Source: Leptidea sinapis (lineage: Eukaryota; Arthropoda; Insecta; Lepidoptera; Pieridae). From it: 64,000 nt of DNA. Shown here in pieces: positions 36,301-43,283 of the stretch; position 1 is the first letter of the stretch; the number at the start of each line of letters is the position of its first letter. Below the pieces are notes generated by a model that saw only the letters and a program-made list of their open reading frames with translations, was not told where the DNA came from and did no database searches. Location: contig NC_066276.1 in assembly GCF_905404315.1 (NCBI RefSeq), positions 13,658,001 to 13,722,000 of the forward strand, in the 5' to 3' direction. The translations under genes were made by a program, and so were the position numbers.

Positions 36301-37581
36301 TCATCAATACCCAAGGTCAAGAGATGTTTTGCTGGTTCAAATGCCTTGAATATTGCATTTCAACATATAGCTGGTGGTCAAAATTGTCTGCTAGTATTAT
36401 CCTAACAGTTAACTCGGAATACTCCTAGTAAAACTGTTAGTTTTTGATAAATATATTTGATTTTAAAGGTGTGTTTTCCATAAAGTGCCCTTCATTATAG
36501 CCTTGAACTTTACAATAAAATACATGATACATAATATACCAAAAAAAAAGATATAAAAAGAGTTTTTTATCATTATGATAAATATATTATATGTATAAAA
36601 GATAGTTATGGGTTTTTGGTACCTAAACAAGAATGGGCTTTAATTGATTACTGATAGAATAAAATCTATTAAATATTAATTTCTCTTTTAATTTGATAAA
36701 AAAAGGGTGTTTCTAGTAAATTATTTTTATTTAACCTAGGATACACAAGAAAAAGAAGGTAACTAATTATAATTTTACTTGTTAGGATCTGTTCGAACCT
36801 ACAACTTATGACATTGACACAATGTTAAAAGAACTAGTTTTATAATATGAAGATGTGATAGAATGAAAAAATTATTTTATACTTTTGAATAACAAAACTA
36901 AACAATTTATGATTTTTTTTAACTATGTACTTAGCATACATTTTATCAAAAAAATTATAGAATCGAAATTTACTTAATTAGTTTTAAGTTTGACATAAAA
37001 AAAATGTTTCTTCTTTTTTAACCAGATTTGCTCAATAACACACATGTTTTTACTTTCAAAGATGCCCCAGAAAAAAAATCAATGTCATGGTGTATATTAA
37101 AATTATACTTAGTATGTTAGGTGGGCAAGGGTTAAGTTAATATTATTCTGATTGTATGGATGTGTGCAGCTATTGTAGTATGGTATACAATGGACTCTCT
37201 TCCATGTACAATCAAACTGTGGAATTAACTGCCTTGCAACACACACCTTGAAAGGCAGCAATTGGTATCGCGTGCTAGGACTAGTGTTGTGTGGTAGAGA
37301 TGTTGGTGTCATCCGCACAAACCTGAGGCGAGTGTCGGCCGCAGCGAGTCTGCGTGCACGTCGCCGTCGCGGTGCAGCAGCAGGTGATCAGCGGTGAGTG
37401 GCAGGCGCAGCGCGCTCCCGCCACCCCCGCAGGCCGTCCACTCCCGCTGGAAGCAGCGCGCCGCCTGGTACAGCAGCGCCCAGGCGTGCTGCTCGGTCAC
37501 GCCGGCCGAGAACGCAGCTAGCACCTGCTGCAGCGACACGCAGCCGCGCGAGTCCGCCGCACACGCCCGCTCGCGCAACAT
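126..37581 (-). CDS. spir: Protein spire, N-terminal part (five exons; 3' end outside window)
   Basis: Spire nucleates actin filaments. Its N-terminal KIND domain binds formins of the Cappuccino/FMN type and the WH2 repeats bind actin. Seen here: five minus-strand exons (37323-37581, 20128-20162, 8939-9065, 3033-3184, 126-317) whose phases join without a break into about 255 residues. KIND landmarks are CVSLQQVLAAF (residues 14-24), EQHAWALLYQAARCF (30-44), LLLHRDGDVHADSL (67-80), LGLLVFEALDFAQDDDEER (104-122) and MSPELERLIGEM (124-135). An acidic linker follows, then HYRAVVRALLAEARELASFLERV and a closing DW that matches the family's segment before the WH2 repeats. The start is the first ATG after an in-frame TAG. 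WH2 repeats, Spir box and FYVE-like region must lie left of base 1. Family assignment rests on recognised KIND sequence; the joins are inferred from splice sites and phase. Confidence 0.93.
318..3032 (-). other. spire intron 4 (about 2.7 kb)
   Basis: Mostly AT-rich. It holds a GC-rich patch without convincing coding sense (about 405-545), a family B repeat piece (about 1608-1655), and two short similar stretches beginning taccgccactt (about 1240 and 1960). A patch at about 2490-2720 is richer in GC. No gene is supported. Confidence 0.6.
1608..1655 (+). repeat. Dispersed repeat family B, copy 1
   Basis: The segment from ccgacttcaaaaag to ggttctcaattcg recurs at 12486-12530. The same sequence is familiar from many lepidopteran introns as the end of a short repeat. 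Only this core is shared inside the window. Confidence 0.5.
3033..3184 (-). CDS. spir: spire coding exon 4 (acidic linker after KIND)
   Basis: 152 bases, phase 1 in and 0 out, with acceptor ttattatgttttccag and donor GTGCAG/gtgaat. It begins with the split Asp codon and reads DGNEEQDDDSEGEG, then an Asp/Glu-rich stretch and an Arg/Pro-rich stretch ending RLADIVQ. Spire proteins have a similar acidic, poorly conserved linker here. High GC content sets it apart from the intron. Confidence 0.85.
3645..3816 (-). mobile_element. LINE family 1 fragment (RT region)
   Basis: Closely matches 61143-61320, part of the RT frame of the minus-strand LINE at 61075-63668; the shared stretch begins aaacgcgcaaacttgagtc. 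No frame remains open. It is a small internal fragment lacking both element ends. Confidence 0.75.
3921..3988. repeat. Short inverted repeat (hairpin)
   Basis: Arms of about 24 bases (3921-3944 and 3965-3988; cores gtttcaattgttagcaaag and ctttgctaataattgaaac) face each other across a 20-base loop, with two mismatches. It could be a tiny MITE or foldback remnant. Confidence 0.6.
4286..4335. repeat. Compact hairpin, 21-bp arms
   Basis: 4286-4306 pairs with 4315-4335 with a single mismatch around an 8-base loop. It lies in spire intron 3. The stem is shorter than most insect microRNA precursors, so I call it only an inverted repeat. Confidence 0.6.
5609..5842 (+). mobile_element. Lep1-like non-autonomous Helitron
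   Basis: Begins TCTAAACTAATATTAAAGAG, carries the tttgtttgtttgt run near its left end, and ends with the GC-rich stretch acgacgtcgcggg followed by CTAG. The flanking bases are A on the left and T on the right, the A/T insertion preference of Helitrons. These ends match the Lep1 type known from Lepidoptera. There is no coding capacity. Confidence 0.75.
5928..6893 (+). mobile_element. LINE family 1 remnant, mosaic of 5', middle and 3' pieces
   Basis: Three separate parts of the same LINE are joined. 5928-6070 matches the 5' leader and ORF start of the 63-kb copy. About 6290-6440 matches the RT fingers region (nearby bases also recur at 30.7-30.85 kb). About 6440-6893 matches the C-terminal part, also seen at 18.9-19.2 kb. 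Stops and indels interrupt every frame. Internal deletions have removed most of APE and the RT core. Confidence 0.8.
8343..8662 (+). mobile_element. LINE 3' end, degenerate, with ATT-repeat tail
   Basis: Translation with interruptions gives NNAFRMILGLSRYCSAS and later NRHWLLKLKCSNN, matching the C-terminal region after the RT in several lepidopteran LINEs. It is followed by a 3' end in tandem att units (8650-8662). The 5' part is missing, as usual for truncated LINE copies. It differs from the other LINE families in the window. Confidence 0.55.
8939..9065 (-). CDS. spir: spire coding exon 3 (KIND domain, second half)
   Basis: 127 bases, phase 0 in and phase 1 out, with acceptor gttggtcgcag and donor ACAG/gtcagt. 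It encodes 42 residues with the conserved helices LGLLVFEALDF and EERLMSPELERLIGEM, the most recognisable part of the Spire KIND domain. Reading past the donor soon loses family resemblance, supporting the boundary at 8939. Confidence 0.93.
10488..11606. repeat. Long palindrome built from two inverted Harbinger fragments
   Basis: Left arm 10488-11056 and right arm 11076-11606 are inverted copies around a loop of about 19 bases. Outer ends are aggtctactct and agagtagacct. The left arm has an extra stretch of about 11 bases near the centre (11030-11040), and one arm lacks a short piece near 10880. Both arms carry the same coding fragment. The structure could form a hairpin of more than 500 bp. 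Confidence 0.85.
11163..11396 (-). pseudogene. Harbinger (HARBI1/DDE_Tnp_4-type) transposase, C-terminal fragment
   Basis: An open stretch of 77 codons carries KKIIACYVLHNLCI, typical of the last conserved block of Harbinger nuclease-transposases, followed by an acidic tail. It is preceded by the basic segment EEHRRNRRRLCNQFNI. Upstream catalytic blocks are absent. The mirror copy in the left arm (about 10725-10955, plus strand) is the same fragment with stops and a small deletion. It is a captured fragment, not a working enzyme. Confidence 0.65.
11815..11885. mobile_element. Harbinger-like terminal fragment / short MITE
   Basis: Starts near gggtcactatcgaaacttcg and ends gagagtagacccc, resembling the ends of the adjacent palindrome (agagtagacct). 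The inner sequence is itself inverted (cgaaacttcgtttaaa versus cgtttacgaagtttcg). It is probably a relic of the same transposon family. Confidence 0.5.
12025..12142 (+). repeat. Dispersed repeat family A, copy 2
   Basis: 12050-12130 matches bases 1-87. This copy ends in a run of aat units (12126-12142), suggesting a retroposon 3' end and plus orientation. Confidence 0.7.
12255..12415 (+). repeat. Dispersed repeat family D remnant (LINE 3' region type)
   Basis: The stretch from gcccagtaatttcactagct through ataatctagccggcatcctg is one I know as a frequent lepidopteran LINE-associated repeat. A neighbouring part of the same consensus appears at 27218-27290. The assignment rests on recognition, not on a second full copy in the window. 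Confidence 0.5.
12486..12530 (+). repeat. Dispersed repeat family B, copy 2
   Basis: Shares the core from aaccgactt to ggttctcaattc with 1608-1655. Confidence 0.5.
13020..13970 (+). pseudogene. mariner-type transposase pseudogene
   Basis: Joined fragments follow the order of a mariner DDD/DDE transposase: a TAET/TAAVRDSVAEEPSTST-like linker (about 13165-13235), YTVQLTQ, then KIIFSDEVHFHLGGFD with the first catalytic Asp (about 13370), NPRVIVEEPMHSQRVSVWC, then WPPRSCD with the third acidic residue (about 13690), and the C-terminal VYVNRQRT and EDEIIQHINEIKLQLCHSV to 13940. Stops and frameshifts break it many times, and the second catalytic block (normally QDGA) is badly damaged. It is an old, dead copy within spire intron 2. 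Confidence 0.8.
15975..16518. repeat. 57-bp minisatellite, about 9.5 copies
   Basis: Units start every 57 bases from 15975 (16032, 16089 and so on to 16488). Copies 2 to 6 are essentially identical. Later copies share changes (agagataaag to agagatagag, and gtagtgggtagctc to gtagtgagtagcta), and the tenth is partial. As 57 is divisible by 3, frames stay open on both strands (148 codons plus, 116 codons minus), which explains the repetitive ORFs. Nothing indicates translation. Confidence 0.95.
17099..17272. repeat. Diverged tandem duplication, period 88 bp
   Basis: Two adjacent copies share tttaatattta, acgcgattttt and cacctgccaaattatgctct, ending aaattaaaatgaaag. They differ by several substitutions and small indels. 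Confidence 0.85.
17532..17791. mobile_element. 260-bp MITE with terminal inverted repeats
   Basis: Ends are AAGCTCTGTTCAAACTGAGG and its inverse, at least 20 bp. Both flanks carry TAT, a candidate 3-bp target duplication. A second inverted pair lies inside (ttcaaattgacgcga and tcgcgtcagtttgag). There is no coding capacity. The parent transposon is not identified. Confidence 0.8.
18572..18650 (+). other. Exon-like segment, plus strand (unassigned)
   Basis: A strong-looking acceptor (ttgttgttgttttgcag, ending 18571) precedes a short GC-rich open frame, SRSASRDSSQVELIALM and onward to a TAA at 18648-18650 (25 residues). It could be the terminal exon of an unseen plus-strand transcript or pure chance. 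No upstream partner exon was found. Confidence 0.22.
18905..19413 (+). mobile_element. LINE family 1, 5'-truncated 3' end
   Basis: Open frame to 19355 with the family's C-terminal landmarks FDRVQHRAARIVGDP, LALRRDVASLCVFYRIYHG, TTRHKLGFHPHHLDVWRSP, LPRTTKLWNELP and FPGRYDMGTFKKSAYTF. It is followed by the 3' end ggtgacccgtacgctcgttt and a tail cataaaaaaaaaa. The RT catalytic part is absent because of 5' truncation. This is the best-preserved copy of this 3' end in the window. Confidence 0.9.
20128..20162 (-). CDS. spir: spire microexon (35 nt, inside the KIND domain)
   Basis: A 35-nt block is flanked on the minus strand by gttgttgcag and gtgagtctca. Its phase (1 in, 0 out) fits exactly between exon 1 and the exon at 8939-9065. 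The junction codon is G+AT (Asp), followed by ESRPRVSSEHE, and then LVKALG of the next exon. It bridges the variable loop between the two halves of the KIND domain, where Spire proteins differ in length. Splice sites and frame are seen; use in mRNA is inferred. Confidence 0.82.
20725..20960 (+). repeat. Dispersed repeat family C, copy 1
   Basis: Shares an ordered series of motifs with 24895-25165: gagatttctcaaaatctac, ttggtcaagccc followed by ttcgaat, an atctgatgaa-type stretch, then tcgatttttgaaaaacgg and aaaacaataacttccc. Several gaps separate the two copies. Confidence 0.65.
21238..21345 (-). mobile_element. LINE 3' end (RTE-like), C-terminal fragment with ATG/ATC-rich tail
   Basis: Read on the minus strand, the last codons resemble a lepidopteran LINE C-terminus (RSSWKS, then EAFVQQWKSSG and a stop) followed by a tail of gatgatgatg units. 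Such TGA-type tails are usual for RTE-clade LINEs. Only about 100 bases remain. Confidence 0.6.
22465..22600. repeat. Possible dispersed lepidopteran repeat
   Basis: The stretch containing actaagactccgctgtacgt and gtccgcgtgtctgtcagcgg followed by a tagctagacacctgaaat-like region is familiar from other lepidopteran introns. No second copy lies in this window, so the call rests on recognition only. Confidence 0.35.
24010..24138 (-). other. Exon-like 43-codon open segment, minus strand (unassigned)
   Basis: Immediately after an AG (24139-24140), GC-rich sequence reads 42 residues to a TAG. Segments are NVYLYLEEAVQLHHVPER and ALVCRCCDQLVGAWRHLL, then PAR. The frame is stopped by TGA just upstream of the AG, as expected if an exon starts there. 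The amphipathic pattern and Cys pairs look protein-like, but I recognise no family. It could be the terminal exon of a nested gene or an alternative spire end. Spliced to spire exon 1 it would be read in another frame, which argues against the latter. Confidence 0.35.
24895..25165 (+). repeat. Dispersed repeat family C, copy 2
   Basis: Matches 20725-20960 in motif order. Inside it sits a small microsatellite of catacata/cacaca units (25026-25070). The stretches cgtcgagatctcatgaagac and cgattttcgaaaaacgggg are typical of a common lepidopteran retroposon end. Confidence 0.65.
25698..26013 (-). mobile_element. LINE family 1, 5'-truncated 3' end
   Basis: Inverse of the 18905-19413 copy. The minus frame 25756-25950 reads STVRFSRSFLPRTTKLWNEL and FPGRYDMGTFKKGAYTFHKG to a stop. 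The plus-strand side begins with a T-run and tggaataggaggacaaacg, the complement of the element's A-tail and 3' end. Only the last part of the ORF is present. Confidence 0.88.
26380..26422. repeat. Perfect 21-bp palindrome with one central base
   Basis: 26380-26400 is the exact inverse complement of 26402-26422 (core acgcacatactt / aagtatgtgcgt). No larger inverted repeat around it is evident. Confidence 0.85.
27218..27290 (+). repeat. Dispersed repeat family D fragment
   Basis: The stretch ttcttgaaacaacactc followed by gagcagcaccacaattgcgc belongs to the same lepidopteran repeat consensus as 12255-12415, covering the adjacent part. Recognition-based. Confidence 0.4.
28018..28154. mobile_element. 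137-bp foldback MITE
   Basis: Outer ends accgccagtcgca and its near-inverse tgcagctggcggt continue into cttaaagttaatgtttc / gaaacattaactttaa. Arms of about 47 bases cover most of the element. Target duplication is unclear. Confidence 0.75.
28553..28760 (-). repeat. Dispersed repeat family A, copy 3 (inverse)
   Basis: 28553-28630 is the inverse of bases 1-87 and of 12050-12130. It continues with gagagagaagaagctacgca and aagaaactctcccagcattc, which I know as part of the same lepidopteran repeat. Confidence 0.7.
29700..29980. other. GC-rich block, unassigned
   Basis: GC content is far above the intron average. Moderately long frames exist on both strands, none with recognisable domains or a convincing exon boundary. 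It could be an unrecognised repeat or an exon of a nested gene. Confidence 0.25.
30160..30866 (+). mobile_element. LINE family 1 remnant (end of APE to RT fingers)
   Basis: Matches the inverse of about 61700-62440. Recognisable pieces include VADVILQCMDIF, the linker after APE, a region corresponding to the RT start (YFVEKSSGPDGIS-like, about 30680-30720) and the LFQRSHS/VPASWKSALVH region. Multiple stops and frameshifts are present. Both element ends are absent. Confidence 0.8.
31805..32130 (+). pseudogene. Possible THAP-domain remnant
   Basis: An ATG opens MPSCVMERCSNYESKKKS, resembling the beginning of THAP zinc-finger domains (Met-Pro-Ser-Cys, second Cys a few residues later), then a stop. 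About 250 bases on, interrupted translation gives a short KKSVVPVNVI-like segment, comparable to the end of a THAP domain. The intervening sequence is not convincing. THAP domains occur in P-element transposases and host factors. Confidence 0.28.
32284..32303. repeat. (CTTT)n microsatellite
   Basis: Five tandem ttct/cttt units follow aataaacattttt. It may be the tail of an unidentified retroposon. Confidence 0.6.
33275..33640 (+). mobile_element. LINE family 1 remnant, 5' leader joined to late RT region
   Basis: 33275-33430 corresponds to the family's 5' leader (as at 35599-35780 and inverse 63500-63668; shared gggagagtcacgctgcc and cccagactc). 33510-33640 corresponds to the segment after the RT catalytic core, as at 6440-6560 (atttgtcgtatca... 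then ggtctcgaaatctc). Everything between is missing. Confidence 0.7.
34280..34586. mobile_element. 307-bp MITE with GGCCGTTCCCAATAT ends
   Basis: Left end ggccgttcccaatata and right end atattgggagcggcc are inverse. The motif attgggac recurs inside (about 34399 and 34513). It is a known lepidopteran-looking MITE type without coding capacity. I could not define a target duplication. Confidence 0.7.
35599..35868 (+). mobile_element. 270-bp LINE family 1 derivative: 5' leader fused to 3' end
   Basis: 35599-35780 is the family's 5' leader (from ctgtactttccctggggcg to gggccagactc). At about 35780 it joins directly to the last 90 bases of the element (tagtgttgcaagagattgtg, ggtgacccgtactctcgttt, then cataaaaaaaa). 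A 20-base piece of leader (agcacaatcgggccagactc) is duplicated at 35714-35733 and 35760-35779. All coding sequence is lost while both ends remain, the layout of a SINE-like half-LINE. Confidence 0.85.
37323..37581 (-). CDS. spir: spire coding exon 1 (KIND domain, first half)
   Basis: 259 coding bases, 86 codons plus one base. It starts at the ATG of MLRERACAAD and ends with TCAG followed by gtttgt (phase 1). An in-frame TAG lies eight codons upstream, so this ATG is the first available. It is strongly GC-rich compared with the surrounding intron. It carries the KIND hallmark EQHAWALLYQAARCF and the RDGDVHADSL segment. Confidence 0.93.
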
Positions 37582-38117
37582 GTCCAGTCGGCCGCCAGCC
37601 GGCTAGCTCATGCTGCCCCCTGGACTCCGGCCCGGGCCCGGCCCCGCACTCGGCACTTGCACATGCACTTTGCCGCTCACACTACACACAGCACACACTA
37701 TCCTAGGAGGCTAGGAGTTACACTTTAATTTCGTTTTGCAAACAATACTTTTTAATTTACAAAGAAACTGGTATCAATACAATACGTCCCGCTACCGATT
37801 TCTCAATGAAATTTTCTCTGAAATCTATCACTCAAAAAACTTTAGTGCGTTGTAAAAGTGGAATTTTTAATATTTTGATACCGATAATAAAATCACGAGA
37901 GCGCGTGCGCGCACTAAGCACTTCTACTTTAATTACATAACACACAACACAATCACTTGCCTTCGCTACTTAGAGCGGACTCCCGACCAAAGAGAATAAT
38001 TACTTAACTGACAAGTGACAATGCCAGAATCAGAGAGTGACAGTTCAACAATCAACTTCTAATGTAAAGTGACAACTGTCAAATGTCAACTGATTACATT
38101 TTTTTTTGGAATTTTAT
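37582..38117 (-). promoter_or_regulatory. spire 5' leader and presumed promoter region
   Basis: The first 120 bases upstream of the start codon are GC- and CpG-rich and fit a 5' untranslated leader; the following 400 bases are AT-rich. No clear TATA box or initiator can be assigned. A LINE begins at 38131, so only about 540 bases separate the start codon from the insertion. The promoter call is an inference from position. Confidence 0.4.
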
Positions 38118-38353
38118 GACCTGGTACCTAGATTATGAACGAGTTTTTTTTTGGTAGCTAACACGCGTGAGTCGAGTGTTATTACAGTTTATAATTACAT
38201 TTTCTTACAGTGCCTATTAATAACTTGTGTTTAGCAGTTTTTATTATCTTATTGGTGGTGGAGTATTTTTTACTAGTAAGTATTTATTAACAATTTAACA
38301 TAGATATCTAATTGCGTGCTTACTAACTTAGACTTACTACCAACTTATCCATT

Positions 38354-39758
38354 ATGGATATAACCCCCCCAGAACCTCTGGATCCTCCGGATATTCCATT
38401 ACCTGGATTGAAAAGTCGTTTACAGGACAGCGCAACACATAACAACAAAAGCAGTCTCTAAAAAGACAATTATTGAGACCGATATGGCTTCTAATCCATA
38501 CAGAATATATATAATCACCCAACTTTAGTTCTGGGGATTAAAGAATACACCTCATTAGATAAAGGTCCATTTATTATTCATGTTTCCCGCACTGAAGAAG
38601 ATCCCTCTTCAGGTTTAACAATAAGACCTATTATAAAATTTGGTCAACTTTTACACAGACATAAAGTTGCCAATATATGCCTGGATGGTATTAAAAAAGT
38701 TAGTAGGAATAAAATAGCAGTAATCTTCAAATCAGCTTCAGATGCCAACAAATTTTTAGATAACCCACTTTTAACTGCAAACAAATATGAAGCAAATATA
38801 CCTAATTATAATATTACAAAGATGGGTATTGTCCGCCAGTTTCCGGTGGACTTATCCATGAATGAGTTTGTCGAGTCAGTTGATCTTCCCACAGGTTGTG
38901 GAAAGATTTTAAAAGCTCGCAGACTCAATAGAAAAGTTATTGAGCATAATAAAGTTTCTTGGATCCCAACCCAAACTATAGTTATTACTTTCCAAGGACA
39001 ATCACTCCCTACCAGAATATTCCTATTTCATAACTCCCTTCCAGTAGAAACTTACCTTTTCCCCGCCATTCAATGTCAGAACTGCTGCAGATTTGGACAC
39101 ATTAAAACTACATGCAGATCCAACTCAAGGTGTTATAAATGTGCCCAAATCCCACTCTGGTGACTCATGTAATATACTAGAAAAAGATGCAAATTGTGTT
39201 AATTGTTCTGGACAACATTTTTCCACCAATAAAGGTTGTCCTGAACATGGTAGGCAAAGTACAATTAAAATAATATTGTCGCAAGAGAACATCTCATATG
39301 TAGAGGCAGCAAAGCGTTGCCCAAAATCTTCAAGGCCATTCACAGAAATTCTCAGTAATCCTTCCTCATCCCATAATGCCCCTACAACCCACATGAGCCA
39401 GACTAGTATTCCTTCTGATCCCACTACCTCATATAGGAAAACTGTTACTTCTCTTCCACACTCTAGAGCCCCATTAAGCAAGTCCTATGATAAAGCTTCT
39501 CATCAGGCCATTATTGCTGATGTACCTTCAGTGTTCCCCAATGGCTCAGCATTAATGCATCAGTCTATTCCCTCCTCTACAGTACAGAATGAAAACCTCC
39601 TGGAGGTTCTCCTTTCACTCATTCTAACTCTCATTTCAAGTAACACTCTTAACATACCGTCCAACGTTGCCCATAAACTATCTCACATCTTATCCATTTG
39701 TAACAATCATAGCCCCAGTGACCATCCTTCAATGGAACACCAGAAGCCTACGTCCTAG
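38354..39758 (+). pseudogene. LINE ORF1 (gag-like, CCHC zinc knuckles), broken
   Basis: Starts MDITPPEPLDPPD. A stop after 35 codons and a frameshift near 38460 break it; the frame then runs on (GIKEYTSLDKGPFIIHVSR and onward) through 39163. Zinc knuckles are CQNCCRFGHIKTTC (about 39075-39116), a second one split by a frameshift at about 39145 (CYKCAQ / SHSGDSC), and CVNCSGQHFSTNKGC (about 39198-39241). The rest is Ser/Pro/Thr-rich. The three knuckles match the usual RNA-binding end of LINE ORF1 proteins. It overlaps the beginning of ORF2. Confidence 0.85.
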
Positions 39759-42700
39759 GAAACCAAGCCTTATTCATCTTATAAATAAATACCTTCCCTC
39801 TGCCATCGCCATATCTGAGACATGGCTTGCCCCTGGATCACACTTCAGGGTCCCGGCCTATGTATGCCTCAAGGATGATCGAGCAGATGTTGTTGGCGCA
39901 GGCTGTGCCTTATTTATAAGACGCACCCTTCCCTTTTCCCCAATAATCCTTCCAAACCAACATCCTGGTATAAATATTGTTGCTGCAAAAGTTTTGAACA
40001 TCTCCATGGTCTCTATATACATCCCTCAACCTCATTCAACTATGATTGCAGACATCCTTCATTTAATCTCGTCTATTCCCTCTCCTATGATTCTAATGGG
40101 AGATTTTAATGCACATCACATGTCTTAGGGCTCTAGCACTACTGATTATTTTTCTCTTTCCCTTCTTGATATTTTTGATGAATGTAATCTCTGCATAATA
40201 AATGATCTGGCTTGATTAAATGGCTCTCCAGCCCGCAGGGTTGATCCTTCTCAAAATCCAAAAAGTGCAGTTGAGCTGACCCTATGTTCTCCTTGTCTTG
40301 CTTCTCTTATTTCTTGGAACATCCTTCAAAATTCCAATGGCAGTGATCACTATCCTATTATCATTTCATTACCTGATAAAGTAATCCCTGCTCAAAATTT
40401 TTCCCCTTCTCTCAAATACAGATTAACAAATGCTAATTGGCAGCAATTTTCCACTTGCCTTGACGAAAAAATTTTAAGCTTTCCCAATCCTAACCATTCA
40501 AATGCTGTTAATAATTATAACAAATTTGCAGAGGCCATGATATTTAGTGCTGACCAAAATTTTCCCATAAAAAAACCATCCAATAGTAAAATTTCAACTC
40601 CTTGGTGGGATTCAGATTGCACCAAGGCTGCTTAGGATAGAAAATTAGCAGAAAAAACATATAATAGGAGCATGACTTTGACCAACTTCATTAATTATAA
40701 AAAAGCTGCTGCCAAGGCCACTAATTTATTTGCCAAAAAGAAAAAACAAGGTTGGATCAATTTTTGCCAGAGCTTATCTCCCTGTACTCGATCTACAATT
40801 GTATGGAAACAAGTTAAAAAATTTAGGGGTTCTTACAATCCTTCGGAGCATGACTCAAGTGTAGATCCATCTGTATGGCTTGAATCCTTTGCAGATAGGT
40901 TGTCACCCCCTTCAGTTCCTAATGAAGACTATCTCCATTCACCTCCAATCCCTCTCTCATCAACTCATAGTTTAGACTCCCTTTTCTCTTTTCAGAACTT
41001 CTTCTGGCATTGGATGGCTTAGTTGACACTTCTCCCGGGGCCGATGGCATCCCCTATTCTTTCCTTAAACAATCTTCAATCAGATCCCAAGAATACTATC
41101 TCAGAATTACCAATAACCTATTTGATGTCGATGCCATACCTCCATCTTGGAAAAATCAAGTGATCATTCCTATACTCAAACCGGGTCAGAGTCCATCTAA
41201 AGCCACCAGTTATAGACCAATTGCCCTATCATCTGCTCTTGCAAAAATATGTGAACATATGATCAAACATCGACTTGAGTGGTTTGTTGAATACAATAAC
41301 CTCATTTCCGATTCCCAGTATGGATTCAGAAAGGGGAAGAGCTCATTAGATAGCTTGGGAATCCTTACCACTGATATAAGATTAGCAGTTTTCCAAAAAG
41401 AACCTCTTTTGACAGTTTTTCTAGATATAGAATCCGCATATGATAACGTGTCTCTTCCTCTGCTCAGGAGCAAACTCATTCAGCTGAGTATTCCAGCGAA
41501 GTTAACTCGATTCATATGCAATATGCTAATGGAGCGAACAATTACCATTAAAGACCCATCCTCATACCTACCTCCTAAAACAGTTTGGAAAGGTTTACCT
41601 CAAGGTTCTGTTCTCAGTCCTTTACTATACAACCTGTATACCTCTGATATTACTAGCACAGTTACCCCCTTTTGCCAAATCTTGCAATATGCAGATGATA
41701 TTGTTCTATATACTTCTGATAAGTCTATACAGGCTTCTTCTAATCGTTTGAGTCATGCTCTAGAATATCTCCCATCATACCTCTTGCAACATGGGCTAAC
41801 ACTATCACCTTCCAAAAGTAGGGTAGTTTTATTCACCAACAAAAGACGTCTCCCTGTAATCAAAGTCAAAATTTACAATATTGAAGTTCCTTTTGTCGAT
41901 AATGTTAAGTTCTTGGGCGTATGGTTGGATCAAAAATTGACAGGTGTAAAGCACTTTAACTTAGATAAGTTAGACAAATTACAGGCAAAATGTTTGCGCA
42001 TTATATTAGGAGCTATGAAATCTAGTCCTATTAATGCTATGCTATGCTATGTAGAACCTCCCCTCTCGCTTCGTCGACAGTTCCTCGCTAATAAACTGTT
42101 TTTTAAATTTGCGGAATTCCGGGATCACCATTTGCTGCATAAATTAGATCAATAAGTTGGCCTATACAACAATAAGAAAATTTTCTCAAGATAAGAGATC
42201 ATGTCTTACCCATAGTTACCTATTGTACTCTCAACTCCCTAACCCCTTTTTTCAACTTTCGAAATCACCCCTATTCTCAATGCCTTTTAATGCACTCACC
42301 TTCCAACCCTTAATAATTTTAGATCTGGGCATTAATAAGTTCACCATAGAAGCTAACAAAACATTTTCTCATGTTATGCATTCAGATTTCCAAAATTGGC
42401 ATAAGATTTTCACTGATGCTTCTAAAACACACATGAGCCCAGTTGGTGTTGCAGTATGGATCCCCTCCACAAGAATTGTATTAAGTTATAGCTGCCCAAC
42501 TGTCACTTCGGTATTCACAGGGGAAGCAATTGCTATACTTGAAGCTATTTTATTTATTAAGTCCCATGGCCTAAACAATTCTTTTATATTATCAGACTCC
42601 AAAAGCTGCCTTCAATCCATCCTCTCAAATCCATTTCGCTCAAAAAGTAGGATTCCAATTATACTTAAGATAAGAGAAAACTTGAAAGAGTGCTATGATC

Positions 42701-43283
42701 TCAACATCAACATAGTTCTAGCATGGATACCAAGCCATGCAGGCAATGAAAATGCTAATGCTTGTGCTAGGTCAGCTGCTCATACAGGTTCCCAACAACA
42801 TTCTCAAATCTTCTCTCATGACTTGTGCGCTCCACCTTGAAAATAAATATGTTTGAGAGGTGGTCAAACATCTGGCAGGTTTCCAAAACTGCTACAGGCG
42901 TCTTTTATGGTGATCTACAACCTGTAATCCCTTTAAAACCGTGGTTCTCGAAATTTAGATTCCCCAATAAATCAATAATATCAACAGTTTGCCGGTTACG
43001 CTTAAACCACTCTTGCACTCCAGTATTCCTAGCCAAATTAAGAATTAGAGACCATTCTCTATGTGACTGTGGACTTGATGAGGGAAATGTAGACCATTTA
43101 TTCTTTAATTGCCCTTTAATGAAGTCTTCCTTGTACAACTTTATACCTCCTGAAATCCCCCGCTCCACCTCCATGAAATGCCTCCTCAACTTTGTTTTCA
43201 CTCCTTTTGTAAATACTTTATGTAAATATATTAAACAGAATAATATTAAGTTAACTAACACAATAAATGTTTTATATAAGTAA
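39667..43283 (+). pseudogene. LINE ORF2 (APE, reverse transcriptase, RNase H), broken
   Basis: APE: LQWNTRSLRPRK, AISETWLAP and MILMGDFNAHH, then stops at 40126 and about 40213 and another near 40632. RT: frame 41010-42155 with VFLDIESAYDNV, GLPQGSVLSPLLYN and YADDIVLY (41688-41711). After a stop/frameshift at 42156 the RNase H frame follows: KIFTDASKTH, FTGEAIAILEA, ILSDSKSC and WIPSHAGNENANAC. The last position, normally Asp, is Asn here. A further frame (42825-43283) holds CDCGLDEGNVDHLFFNC, the usual C-terminal zinc-like motif. It would make target-site nicking and reverse transcription enzymes, but is dead in this copy. Confidence 0.88.

Larger units (their letters stand above)
20163..37322 (-). 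other. spire intron 1 (about 17.2 kb)
   Basis: Holds repeat C twice, LINE pieces at 21.24, 25.7, 30.16, 33.3 and 35.6 kb, MITEs (28018-28154 and 34280-34586), family A copy 3, a possible THAP remnant (31.8 kb), an exon-like segment (24010-24138), a perfect palindrome (26380-26422), and two GC-rich blocks without assignment (about 26980-27190 and 29700-29980). In 22.6-23.9, 26.5-26.9, 32.3-33.2 and 35.9-37.3 kb I see only AT-rich sequence. Confidence 0.6.

Noticed and set aside
37394..37706. Plus-strand frames across spire exon 1
   Set aside because: Shadows in GC-rich coding sequence; the minus frame has the KIND motifs.
42905..43261. 118-codon minus frame under the RNase H-type LINE
   Set aside because: Antisense shadow of the element's C-terminal Cys-rich coding segment.
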